In this document: one piece after another, positions 53,033 through 63,826 of the stretch
Layout: every line of letters begins with the position of its first letter
How positions within the stretch are numbered: the first letter of the stretch is position 1
Assembly: GCA_963931925.1 (NCBI GenBank)
Contig: OZ007576.1
Coordinates: forward strand, 12,133,582-12,197,581
From: Onchidella celtica
Taxonomy: Eukaryota > Mollusca > Gastropoda > Systellommatophora > Onchidiidae
Direction: 5' to 3'
DNA length: 64,000 nucleotides
The notes under the pieces: model-generated
Told to the model about the DNA's origin: nothing
The model's database searches: none
What the model saw: only the letters and a program-made list of their open reading frames with translations
Translations under genes and position numbers: made by a program

Positions 53033-53277
53033 TCTAAAGCTGTGTTTCCATGTGTACGGAAACGGAAACATGGAAACACTCTTTCTTTTTGGATTTCTGA
53101 CGTTTCCATTTGCCGTTTCCGTTTCCGTGGACATGAAAACACACCTGCAGTCTTAAGCTGGGTTTTCATGTGTACGGAAACGGCAACGAATACATGGAAA
53201 ACACTCTTCCTCTTTACTGCTTGGTGGATTTCTGACGTTTCTATTTCTGTACACATGAAACACCCCATTAGTCTTAC
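53033..53277. mobile_element. Tandem dimer of a palindromic MITE just after the exon-3 donor
   Basis: Two units of about 122 bp lie head to tail (53033-53156, 53157-53277). Each starts agctgKgttttcatgtgtac-like, then ggaaacgg, and ends with the inverse (gtttc-gt-acatgaaaac). Each unit can fold into a hairpin, and the two share the stretch ggatttctgacgtttc. The pair begins about 14 bases after the splice donor. Confidence 0.65.
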
Positions 53278-54256
53278 TTTCTCCATACTACCTTGTAAGC
53301 TATCAACTTTCTCGCGGACAAATTTCCTGTACAAGCAGTGTTTTGTTTTCAAACAAACCAGACCTATGCTTCCACTGCAGTAATTTGAGCACTGCATTCC
53401 AAAATTGCTTAAGTAAAAACAAAAGAAAGCAGAGAAACACGAAACAAATGAAATAAATCCATTCCAACAGTTATGACATAAAAAGTTCTGTTCAGTGGGG
53501 GAAAAAAAAAAAGGTTAGTTTGACATCCATGTTTGGCACTCTGTAACAACATTATGGCTCCATGTCGCCTTGTTCGTCCATCAGAGTGTGGTTTTTATCT
53601 CTTTCCCTCTGTGCCCCCCTCCCCCCTCCCCCCTCCCCTCCCAAGCCCCAGAATGTGACATTCCGGGATTGCCAGGCTGACCGAACCTTTCCGTTCTTAT
53701 GTTGGACCATCAGAGCGGCGGAAATGTGGACTTGGTATAGTCTATCTCAGTCTCTGAAAACGAAAATTAAGAACATCTTTCATAACCCGAGTCTTCAACG
53801 CCAAGTCACGTGAAAAGGAGTATCATTTGTCTTCAAGTTTCCTACCAATTCTGGCACAGAATAGACTGGAGACTGCATAATCTTGCCTGTTTATAGTAAT
53901 TTCAGTATCCCTTACCTTCGTTATCGCCGTCTCTCTGGAAGAGTTGTGTTCTTTTCATAGTCACTAGTCTCAAATTGAGCCAATTATTATGTGACCACCA
54001 TGGCCTTTTAATAAACTGGTTTTAATGTTCCCAGGAATAGCATGGCATTGCGCCGCTTTTCTGGCTGGATGTAAAGCAAAGCTTTCCAGGCCGATTCGAT
54101 GAGTGGTGTTTAAATTTGCAATGTTCCAATCCCGACGGATTGGCGTCACGGCAAAACTTTTTGAGATGCTTTCAAGGTAGTCACCCGTCGGCGGTATGAC
54201 GAATCTCTGATATAGCCTTATATAGTGCTGAAAAGGAGTGGTAAACGCCCCCCCCC

Positions 54257-54309
<53 letters not shown>

Positions 54310-54864
54310 TATGCTGTTTCTAGTTTACTGTCCAGGTTCAGTGGATAAAATGTGAAAGTTTACTAAATTACAAACATGTAACTGATAAGTGCATTTATAC
54401 AGTATTTCAAATATTGCCTGAAAATAGATTCAACAAAATGAGGGAGAGATAAATTATGCATGTTACAATTGAAACGTTGTCTTGAAAAAAGGGTATTGCT
54501 TCAGTTCCACTGCTGGTAGCTAGCTTCTTCTTAACAAATGTTGCTGTCTTGTGGCTGTGGGTATCGTTTTCCAGAGTCTATTAGATGCGGCTGTGGCGCT
54601 TAGAAAGTTTAATTTAAACGCAAGGACACGCTAGTTCCCGAGCTTGCTGACACACGCCATTATGAAGCGAAGGCAGTGGTCGATATTGGCCCGGACAGTC
54701 ATTAAATTATCCATCTGGTGGCCCGACTTAGATCATATGCTTTGTCCAGAAATTCAAAAACTTGCAAGACTGATTGAATATGTTAAATGAGAGCAAGAAA
54801 CAACCAAACAACTAAATAAAAAGGTTTATCAGGAAAATGTATTTACTAATGAAATTAAGTATCG
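53278..54864. other. UNC93A-like intron 3 (if the gene continues): no exon found
   Basis: Holds C-rich runs at 53613-53640, a C run at 54247-54256 and (GA)n at 54267-54305. No TM7-12 exon was recognised. Confidence 0.5.
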
Positions 54865-55035
54865 ACCTTGTTGTGCTAACTCCACTTTTGCACAGCTGAG
54901 AAATTCGACGCTGGATGCTTTGCAGCTTTAGTATTTTGAAAAGAAGTTAGAATAAATCAGAACTCTAACAGCTTGATAAAAGCCACAATGTGTGTTAAAC
55001 AAGTGTCACAACGCACATGTTATACCTCTTCTACA
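54865..55035 (-). mobile_element. MITE family 1, copy
   Basis: gctaactccacttttgcaca, gctgagaaattcgacg, aatcagaactctaacagctt and caagtgtcacaacgcacatg follow the family order in inverse orientation; the far terminus is lost. Confidence 0.65.
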
Positions 55036-55244
55036 TGCTAAAATGTTTGGCCAGTGTATGTTGTAACCTTCGTTACGTGAACGGCTATGGTTGTGTAAGC
55101 AGTTGCCAAAGTGCCAGTGATAATGCTTTTCTTCAACAGTTTATTGGGTTTCCATGTCAATGCAGCTTAAAAGTTTGCCTTCCGACTTCTCACCGACTAT
55201 TTTATGGCTGCATTTAAAAGCAGCGTTTACTATGGAGATCTTCG

Positions 55245-55465
55245 TTCTTGGTTGTTCTATCTCCATTTTCTAGAAAACTGGAGATCTTTTAGTATATAGA
55301 ATAGGTATAACAAATGCACATATTGATACTTGTTTAAAATGCGTGGTGGCGTTTATCACGCTGTTCCGATTTGTTCTAACTCCTTATCACAATGACTGAA
55401 GCCCCAAACATTTAACGTGGAATTTCTCAGTTGTGCAAAAAGTGGAGTTGGAACAAATAAGAACT
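55245..55465 (+). mobile_element. MITE family 1, near-complete copy
   Basis: Begins gttcttggttgttctatctc and ends gttggaacaaataagaact, inverse of each other in pattern. The interior includes ctggagatcttttagtatat, the intact target site that is interrupted in the copy at 60841. Confidence 0.75.
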
Positions 55466-56129
55466 GACGTCGCATTTTGTTGACTGCTATGTATATGGCA
55501 ATGATTTATTCATGGGAGTAATCATTATATTATGTTAACGGTCTGTGCTTGCTGTTCATATAAGGACAACTGTTCACGCGAGGACACCATATATCATAGA
55601 CGTGATGATTCTAGTATGGAACACTGGGCAAAAGAGGGTTAGAATTTCCAACATAATGCACTATTCATTTTATTGAAATCATATTTCTTTTTTTGTGCGG
55701 GTCGCCCGTAAACCCCTGCATGTGCCCCACATTTTCGACGATCTGGGCCCATTTCAAACATTTATCTAAGATGACAGATTTCGCTGAGATATGATTAATA
55801 ACAAGATTCCCTTTTCAATCTGTCATCGCGCCATATGCCCATTTCCTGAAACTTCCATCACCCTACTTCCGATCATGCGCAGTGCAAGAAAAAAAAAACT
55901 TCCTCGTCCAATCATTTCCTGGCATTTTCAAGTGGTATCGAATAGCGGGTCTTCAACAATGCAATCGCGTCAATCTCCTCTCAGATTCAGGCACTTGACA
56001 GTCACATTCCATCGGAAGCTGCTGAAAGCACAGGTTCCAGGAGATGTGGCGGCATGAAATGTTTGTAGTCAGGGACCCTTAGCCAATGGTTTACATCCAT
56101 TGATCATTTGGCAAACACTGTGCGACCAC

Positions 56130-56382
56130 AGTTCTGATTTTTTCTACCTCCATTTTCTGAAAAACTGGAGATTTTTTTTAAATTTTTTTTTTTTTTAGTA
56201 GAAAGAAGAGTTATAAACAAGTGCACACTTTGACATGCGTTGTCTCACTTATCAGGCTGTTTCGCAGTTCCGATTTATTCTAATGTAACTCCTTGTCATA
56301 ATACTAAAGCCGCGAACGTCTAACGTGGAATTTGGAATTTCTCAGTTGTGCAGAATGTGGAGTTGGAACGAACATGGACTAA
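56130..56382 (+). mobile_element. MITE family 1, copy
   Basis: agttctgattttttctacct, then ccattttctgaaaaactgga, a T-rich expansion, the family core and gagttggaacgaacatggac. Confidence 0.75.
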
Positions 56383-56485
56383 GGTTGTAACTTGGTGACA
56401 CAGTCAGGCCAGATATTGATTCTGTTCTATTTTCAGAATGTTGACGTCACTGGACAGGACATATGAAGTCAAATTTTAATTATTG

Positions 56486-56632
56486 ACGGGGCCGTCTTAA
56501 CAACATTAGGGGCCCCTGGGCAAAGCAATATAGGCCTCGGCCGGCCCCCTACACAACTACTCAGAAACTCCCCCTCACTACTCGTGCATGGGGCCCCTTG
56601 GCCCAATGTGTTCATGCGTTAAAACAGCTATG
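56486..56632. mobile_element. MITE family 5, copy 1
   Basis: Left gggccgtcttaac and right gcgttaaaacagc are imperfect inverse ends. Shared with 59458-59622: ggcccctgggcaaagcaata and catggggcccc. Confidence 0.65.
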
Positions 56633-57061
56633 ATTATTAATTCATGTTACCGAGAGCTGTGCTTTTCATAATTCATAAGTATATATATTTTTTTTCTATC
56701 AGTTTAGAGATCGAGAAAAATAGTCCTTCAAAAGAAGACGAGAAATGTTGTGAAATTCTGAACAAACATTTAGACAAATATTGCTTTGCGTGACTGGCAG
56801 TCGAAATAAGGCCCCACTTTGTGATGAAATTTCCTAAGAAATCTCTATCTTCCGTCCGTCATTCGTCCATCCAGGACCAATATAAAGAACTGTCGAAATA
56901 CTGGCTTGGTGTTCTGAGATGAGGACACAGAGTCAAGATACTATTCACAATGACAACAGTGATTTTTTTTTTTTAATGCTATTCCAGGCGATACTGTGAG
57001 AAAAAAATATAGATAGATGGGGGGGGGGGGGGAAATAACGAAAGTGATTGAGAGAACAAGG

Positions 57062-57171
57062 AACATAGAGAAAGAGAGAGAGAGAGAGAGAGTGAGGGGG
57101 GGGGGGAGACAGACAGACAGACTAACAGGAAGACAGCACTTTGCTATTGCTCAAATTAAAACCACACAATA

Positions 57172-57209
<38 letters not shown>

Positions 57210-57409
57210 GAAAGAGGGAGAGAGAGAGAGAAAGAAAGAGGAAGAGAGAGAGAGAGAGAGAGAGAGGCAGAGCAATTTACTGTTGCTTAAATTAAAACCA
57301 CACAATATTAAAAGAGAGAGAGAGAGAGGGAGAAAGAGAGAAAGAAAGAGGAAGAGAGAGAGAGGCAGAGCAATTTACTGTTGCTTAAATTAAACCATCC
57401 AATATTAAA

Positions 57410-57446
<37 letters not shown>

Positions 57447-57645
57447 CAGAGAGAGTGAGACTGAGAGACAGAGCCATTTACTGTTGCTTAAATTAAAACC
57501 ATCCAATATTAAAAAGAGAGAGAGAGAGGGGGACAGACAGACAGAAACAGACAGACAGAGAAAGGGAGAGAGAAAGAGAGAATGGGGGCGGGGGAACAAT
57601 TTACTGTTGCTCAAATTAAAACCAGCTGATATTGAAAAAAAAAAA
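57062..57645. repeat. Chimeric tandem repeat: (GA)n plus a ~35-bp unique block, five copies
   Basis: The block tactgttgcttaaattaaaa, then ccacacaatattaaa, occurs near 57138, 57280, 57375, 57480 and 57603, each copy separated by a (GA)n run of different length. G runs lie at 57018-57032 and 57096-57106. Confidence 0.9.
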
Positions 57646-58094
57646 AGCCCAGTCTCCCTATTTTGATAGCAAGGAAAGCGCTGGGGAAGAAAAAAATAGC
57701 ATTATTCTCTGGCACACCACACGGAAATAAACATCCTTGTCTTGTCTGTGTGCAGGGATAGCCACACTAGGGAAACAGATTGTTCTAATCTAGCAGAGAT
57801 GAAGGAAATGTCGGCGGAGACAGTGTAATATAGGAATGAAACAAGCTTTACTCAAAGATAACACAGCTTAAAGACAGAAGCTTCACAACTCGAGGCTTAT
57901 TTGTTCTGTGCCTAGGATCAGGAAGCTTAATAAAATCAACACCTATAACAACAACAACAACAAAAAAGTATGCCCAAGCCAAAGGGTTCTCCAAGCAAGA
58001 AACGTTTAAATGGAAATGTCGACACGATTCTATATTAATGCAGAAATTCCCAGTAGGTGTGTTAAAGTTACATTTTTTACAATAAATCAGTTGG

Positions 58095-58480
58095 CCCACT
58101 GACTCGGGAGAATCCACAGATGTGATTTTCAAAGTTGAGTTTGGATCACCCAGGTGTAAATTAATTGAAACGTCGAACGAAATTTCATGTCATACTTTTT
58201 AATTGTATTGGAATAAAATGCGTCTTTTTTGGTCCGGCTCAGAATGTCGGAACATTTTCTCCTGTTCAACTCAGTTGCGGCTCAAAATGAACGAAAGTAT
58301 TGAAATGTAGCTAACTTCAAGACCTTTTTAAAATAATTATATGCCCATGTACACATTTATGTTTTTCGTCTTTCTAATCGTAATATGATATTTTGTAGAA
58401 TTTAAGGCTCAGTGGTTTAAAAGCCTTTCATGGTTATATTGGAGGCCTTACCCTCCTTTATAGTATGATTCGAAATACAA
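58095..58480. repeat. Dispersed repeat family 4, copy 3
   Basis: Shares ctgactcggga, tcaaagttgagtttg, aaaatgcgtcttttt, cctgttcaactcagttgcgg, acttcaagaccttttt and attttgtagaatttaaggc with copy 1, over the longest span of the three. Confidence 0.75.
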
Positions 58481-59457
58481 GTGTGAAAACGCTGATTAAA
58501 GCATGTATTTCAGTAGTGTTTTGAAATTACTTAATTATCATCAGGTTCTACATTGTGTGGGCTTTTAATGCTATTTCCTTGATTCTCCGGCTGCCTGGAA
58601 TGTGATGTGTGTCTCTCTTCTCCCGTCTCGAGCAGAATGAACTATATGATATGGAAATCGTGTGGAAGAAATATGATATCAGTGTAATGTGTTTGTGACG
58701 TCCATTGTAACATAAAGCTTCGACCATGTGACAACGATAATACAGCGGCTTAGGTCAGACCAAATCCGTTCAAAGTGGATTGTGGCATGATGTAATATAA
58801 AAGACGCAGTAAATCTCTGATAGAGATATTTTTACATCGTAGATGCTAATATAAGATCTTTATTTTCTGAAACTCTTTTGCTTTGGGTATTATTTGGCAC
58901 CTTGGTTCTCATACCAAGGTTTGGAATAGATTAGCTATGTGACGTCATTGTACGTCAGAATACATTGTACGTAGTTGATTTGAATAGTAATATAGCAGTT
59001 TATTTCGTCGGTTCAGTGCAAGAAGTGATGATCTCCACTTTCACCTCTTGCAGTGAATGGACGATTTCCAAGTATTTTTGTAACAATATCACAGGATCAA
59101 GGCTTGGAGTGAGGTCTGTGATTGAGTTGAGGTCTTTTCGTTTTCGGAGGATCTCTGCACTTGGCATTTGCACCTCAGAGGTTGGAATAAGTTTTTTTTT
59201 TTAAACTGGTAAAATCTTATCGATCCGTGCTATGACTGGGTGAGGATTAGGAAAAAAGGAGTCCCAACCTTAATCTTTTTTTTTTCTTTACGGTGCCATG
59301 CCCGTGGTCTGATCTTGTGTTGGTCGTCTCCTTTTGCCGTACTTAACAATAATTATTAAGGACTTGAGAAACAGTTGCAGGTCACTACATCGTTTACCAG
59401 AAGCTTCTACACACCCAATAGCTGAATCGTTCATATCCGCTCTTTTGTGGTAGGATC
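58481..59457. other. No gene recognised
   Basis: AT-rich. A decayed SINE tail module (minus strand; gcatttgcacctca at 59164-59177) lies near 59130-59185. Confidence 0.45.
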
Positions 59458-59622
59458 AGGGCCGTCTTAACGTCATCATGGGCCCCTGGGCAAAGCAATA
59501 GGCTGTGGTCCGCCCCCCACGCAGCTACTTACAAAATATTTTGCTAGCATGGGGCCCCATAAACTCTTGCCCCCCCCCCCCCGGGGGCAACTGCCCAGTG
59601 TGCTCATGCGTTAAGATAACTG
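59458..59622. mobile_element. MITE family 5, copy 2
   Basis: Ends cagggccgtcttaacg and, inverted, ccagttatcttaacgcatga. Interior gggcccctgggcaaagcaat, catggggccccataa, a C run and gggggcaactgcccagtgtg. Confidence 0.7.
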
Positions 59623-60303
59623 GACAGGATCGGAGAAAATGTACCTGTCACTGGAACAACAACGCTCTATGAAAGCTTCCCGAAGAGGCATTTTATTCCT
59701 CTCATGCCTGCACGTTATGCCCTGCAACACTAAAGTCTTTGAATTCTGCCAGGAAGAAGAAAAAGAAAAAAAAAAGGAAAAAAAATAATAAAAGTGGCTC
59801 AGAATCCTCACCCTCCACAGCAATGATTCTCCGATTGCACAGCCGAGATTGTCGATACGTCAGGCCCCCGTGATCTGATTTAATGAGGAAACATCACATC
59901 ACGCCCAGCCATGGACATTATTCAGAGCAAAGCGCACACCACAAGCGCCATGCATTGTGCGGCAGGCGGGCCGAGCCTCGAAATGCTGAAGAGGAGAAGA
60001 CGTGTACTTTTTGCAAGACGTATTTGCTCACCCACGAGTGGCCAGTCTTTGGTATTGGAGAAAAAAATTCTCAGGTCTCTACGTTATGAACCTTCAAATT
60101 GTGAAGGATAGCAAAAGAGCTACGAAATTATTTTGGCTTTAACGGAAGCATTATTTTCATGTATGGAAATGTGGAGAGAAGTGGCCTCATTTCAATAGCG
60201 TTGTCGTTTGTGCAGTAGAGCTAACATTTATTATGAAGGGCTGTGCACATTTCTTTCAATTATTTGGATCTTGGTCATTGCTGCGAGAAAGCGCGCGCGC
60301 GCG

Positions 60304-60366
<63 letters not shown>

Positions 60367-60840
60367 GAGAAAGAGAGAGAGAGAGGGAGAGAGAGAGAGA
60401 ATACATATTGTTTGATCTCAAAATGTTTGCATTCACGGATCCACGTCTCGTATCTGCGAGAAAAATATTTTTTATTTAGATTCTTTTATGTGTGGTGGGT
60501 GCACTTGAAATGGAAATGCTACATGTGCAGTTACATTTTATTTTTTTTTGGCCAACAACTGCAGAATCTTTCTCATTATTTCAGCTGGGCACTCGCATCA
60601 CAAACACAAGGCACTTCTCAGAGGTATCATTTTCCTGCGTGGTTTCGAACTGGCCCCAAAAAGTTAAAATGCTTAATGAAATAGAATCAGACATTGTCAT
60701 ATAACCAAGATATGGTGAGAGGCATTGCACTTTGGCTTCTCGACCCAGGCTGGATTGTTGAGGAAGTCCGTGGTTACATCTCACCTAGGCTAAAGAGAGG
60801 AACAAGCAAACTTTTGAACTGCAGTACGTAACACGACCTT
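59623..60840. other. No gene; (GA)n microsatellite at 60297-60400
   Basis: Frames over 59883-60111 and across the GA tract have no recognised domain. The GA run begins with a short (GC)n patch (60291-60300). Confidence 0.6.
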
Positions 60841-61321
60841 AGTTGTTGTTTTGTTCTGTCTCCATTTTGTGTACAACTGGAGATATTTTACAGGGTGTCC
60901 CTAAAGTCTGGACACATAGGCGTAATGAACGAATGCGCTCGAATTGACGGCAGTGTGGAGTTATTGCATCGAGTTTACGTGAATCTTGCAAAGCGTGTCG
61001 AGCTTTGCATTGCAAATGGTGGAAATCATATTGAAGATGTTATTATTAACATTCCAATTGAATAAAATGTTGAAAATTCTACGTGTATTTCTTGAAAATA
61101 TACATTTTGCCCATGCGTCCAGTCTTGAGGGACACCCAATAGTATGTAGAGGAGGTTTAACAAATGCACACTTTGTCTCTTGTTTAAAATGTGTTGTGGC
61201 ATTTGTCAAGCTGTTTCACAGTTCCGATTTATTCTAACTCCTTATCATAATACTAAAGCCGCAGACGCTTAACGTGGAATTTCTCCGTTGTGCAAAAAGT
61301 GGGGTTGGAACAAACAGAACT
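60841..61321 (+). mobile_element. MITE family 1, copy interrupted by a mariner-like element
   Basis: Left part: agttgttgttttgttctgtc, tccattttgtgtacaactgg, agatatttta. Right part from 61142: gtatgtagaggaggtttaac, the family core and gttggaacaaacagaact. Removing 60891-61141 restores ttttagtatg, which is what the copy at 55245 shows. Confidence 0.8.
60891..61139 (+). mobile_element. Mariner/IS630-group deletion derivative, 249 bp
   Basis: Left end CAGGGTGTCCCTAAAGTCTG; right end inverted TTGGGTGTCCCTCAAGACTG. TA duplicated at 60889-60890 and 61140-61141. The interior plus frame reads VELLHRVYVNLAKRVELCIA, NGGNHIEDVI, then NIPIE and a stop, which resembles the extreme C-terminus of an IS630/mariner-type transposase. 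The catalytic domain is deleted. Confidence 0.7.
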
Positions 61322-61984
61322 AGGTTCGCGATAAGTAACCAGGCTGCGTTGATACCATCATACTTGGTGAAATAAAGAAGTCAAGGTTCTTCAATCCATG
61401 ACGTTATTGTTACCATACAAAAGTGAGCAGGTCTCATACTCACAGTGGAGCTACTAGACACTAGCACCAGGTAGCGCTCATAATACTCATGTTTGTATTT
61501 CCCACCACTTACTTGAACCCGTTTCTGTTATTATTTCTATTGCCAATGAAACAAGATACTCAGCTTGGAACCTGAAAATGGGGGTGAAAGCACGCGCTTT
61601 CTACCTGCTGCCAAAATTATCACCTGTAGCAAATTTCCTTCTGTATTACTCATAAATCTTCCAGGCCACATTTGCGCCGAGTTTATCATCCTTGTCTGAG
61701 GTGTAATATCATTTTTATCCAGTCAGCACGCGTCTATTTAATGTGGCGACGCAGCCGCCCGTTCTCGGTGCAGTGCACAGTTATCAGTGGCCGTGATATG
61801 AGCCAAAGGTGTCCGTGTATACAGTGATAAGAGCCAAGATGCTGAAATGTGTGAGCAGTTTATCATTCAACCTGTTCATTCGTTGATGCATTTTTCTCCT
61901 ACAAAGTTTTCACGTCAAATTTGTTTGCCCTTTCGTCCACCTTTCTTTGTTAGCCTGACAGTGCACTGAGTGTAGCCTGTTTTT
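61322..61984. other. No gene recognised
   Basis: Non-coding sequence without a supported frame or repeat. Confidence 0.5.
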
Positions 61985-62345
61985 GTGTGTTTAGCTCTTT
62001 AGTTTAGGAGGTTCTCTGCCCTTGGCATTTACACCTCACTTTTTCTTGTTTTTATTTATTCTCGTTGTGGTAGGGTCAGTATTTTAGAATTTTGCCCGTT
62101 CAGCGGCCTTGTACGGCTCGCTCTTCACGATTTCCCAGAGGCGAAGGTATCTTTGACGTGCGCAACATGCACATGGGCCCTCCGAATTTTTGGTCCGTAT
62201 CCGAGAAGACTAGGTGCTCGATCCTACCTACCATAGGATCATGGACGAAAAAATATGAGAAAAATCCCAAAATTCCAACATGCCTGCATCGACCGGGATT
62301 CGAACCCGGTACCCTCGGCATGAGAGGCGAGCACCACGGTGTCCG
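61985..62345 (-). mobile_element. tRNA-headed SINE, copy 3 (most complete)
   Basis: On the minus strand: head (ggtgctcgcctctcatgccg, accgggttcgaatcccggtc), body (aggtaggatcgagcac, ccatgtgcatgttgcgcac, gccgctgaacgggc) and tail module (agtgaggtgtaaatgccaag, aacctcctaaactaaag at 61990-62042). Head at right, tail at left. Confidence 0.85.
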
Positions 62346-62640
62346 TGAAGCCTTTTTTTCTTTTTTTTTTGTTCTCTCGGTTTTAAGTTAATTTAATGTG
62401 AAATGTGAACTGTATGGCGTTAAAGGGGACCTCGCGTACTGGCGCGACCGATACGTCTGTCTCACTAGTCTGGGCGCGTCAAACGTATTGGAGCCAGCTG
62501 GCAGAAAGAGACACTTCGTGCATTGAGTCAAAACAGATGCAATGTAGACTTGAGTCAGTGCGCCATCAGGCTTACCGAATTTTCCAAGTTCACTATTACA
62601 TTTGTATTAGAACAATGTACAACACTGAGGATAGAATCTG

Positions 62641-62929
62641 CAGGCCTGTTTACACTGGTAGGTTTTAGGAATAGAAAAAAGGAGTGGGGGACTGTGTGGG
62701 AAGAACTCTCCTGGCTTTCCGACTTTTGCTTTCTGATATCCACCTTCGAAACATGACCAAAACAAACGATGCGCATCGTTTCTCATTCAGGAAATGGACC
62801 AATGTAAACAAACAGCGTTTCGAAGGGGGAAATCGGAAAACAAAAGACGGAAAGCCAGGAGAGTTCTTCCCACACAGTCCCCCATTGCTTTTTTCTATTC
62901 CTAAAACCTGCTAGTTTAAACAGGCTTGT
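62641..62929. mobile_element. Foldback element with ~115-bp inverted repeats
   Basis: Left arm cctgtttacactggtaggtt, aggaatagaaaaaaggagtg, ctgtgtgggaagaactctcc is mirrored at 62815-62929. Both strands therefore encode the peptide WGTVWEELSWLS, which is why mirrored frames appear. A short loop separates the arms. Confidence 0.85.
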
Positions 62930-63564
62930 AAGACACGACTGCGATCGGACAGCAAGTTGAATCTGTGCAACGTAGAGGTGATTTTTGTCATAACATAGTT
63001 TATGACATGTAGCAAGGAGAAGTAACTTCATTGTATGAAATAATATCATCTCATATCTGTGGCGAAACAGCATAGTGAGTAATGTACCAGGATGAGTATG
63101 CGTGAATGAGTAGTGAACTAATGTGCGTGTGATTGAATGAGAGAATGAGGAAACGGGTATACCTGTGTGAGCGTCTGAGTGTATAATTGAATGAGGAAGG
63201 GTGCTAAAGCGTGAGGAAGTGAGGGTCGGGAGCATGCAAGCGAATGAAATATTGAAGAATAGAGTAATTGAGCTTACCTGATTAGATGAGACCAGTGAGG
63301 ATGCATGGCGAAAATCCAGTGATGAGTCAAGCAACAGCTGGCTTGTGGTAACTGATAACCGGCCTGGGAAACCATCATGAAACACCCACGCACGTGGAAC
63401 ATTGTTGCGCTAGGGCCATGGTATTTCTGGAAATCTAGTGTGGACAGAACGGAGATGGACGCACATGCGAGACACGGGCATGTTATAGAGTCGATGTGAA
63501 CGTGGCACTAAGGTACAACTGCGACACTTCAGCGGGCTTCAGACGGTTTTTGTGAAAAAGAAAA
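62930..63564. other. No gene recognised
   Basis: Contains a run of degenerate gaatgag/gtgagtg-like words (63075-63250) but no clear periodic unit. Confidence 0.45.
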
Positions 63565-63762
63565 AAATATGTTGTGTTTAGGTCTTTAGTTTAGGAGGTT
63601 TCGCTGCTCTTGGAATTTACACCTCACTTTAAATATGTTGTGTTTAGGTCTTTAGTTTAGGAGGTTTCGCTGCTCTTGGAATTTACACCTCACTTTAAAT
63701 ATGTTGTGTTTAGGTCTTTAGTTTAGGAGGTTTCGCTGCTCTTGGAATTTACACCTCACTTT
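63565..63762 (-). repeat. SINE tail module in three exact tandem copies (66 bp)
   Basis: The unit aaatatgttgtgtttaggtc, tttagtttaggaggtttcgc, tgctcttggaatttacacct, cacttt starts at 63565, 63631 and 63697 with no mismatch seen. It is the same module that ends the SINE copies at 11507 and 61985. Confidence 0.95.
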
Positions 63763-63826
63763 CCTTCTTTCTTAAATTTTTCTTCTTCTTGTTTCTGTGT
63801 GATCAGGGATCAGTTTTTGTTGTTGT

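Noticed and set aside
52789..53397. 202-codon minus-strand frame
   Set aside because: It is antisense to UNC93A-like exon 3 and then runs through a palindromic MITE.
53562..53813. 83-codon frame as a UNC93A-like downstream exon
   Set aside because: No hydrophobic spans, no family motif and no acceptor in the right phase.
62555..63385. Mirrored frames containing WGTVWEELSWLS as a repeated protein
   Set aside because: The identity on both strands is explained by the 115-bp inverted arms at 62641-62929.
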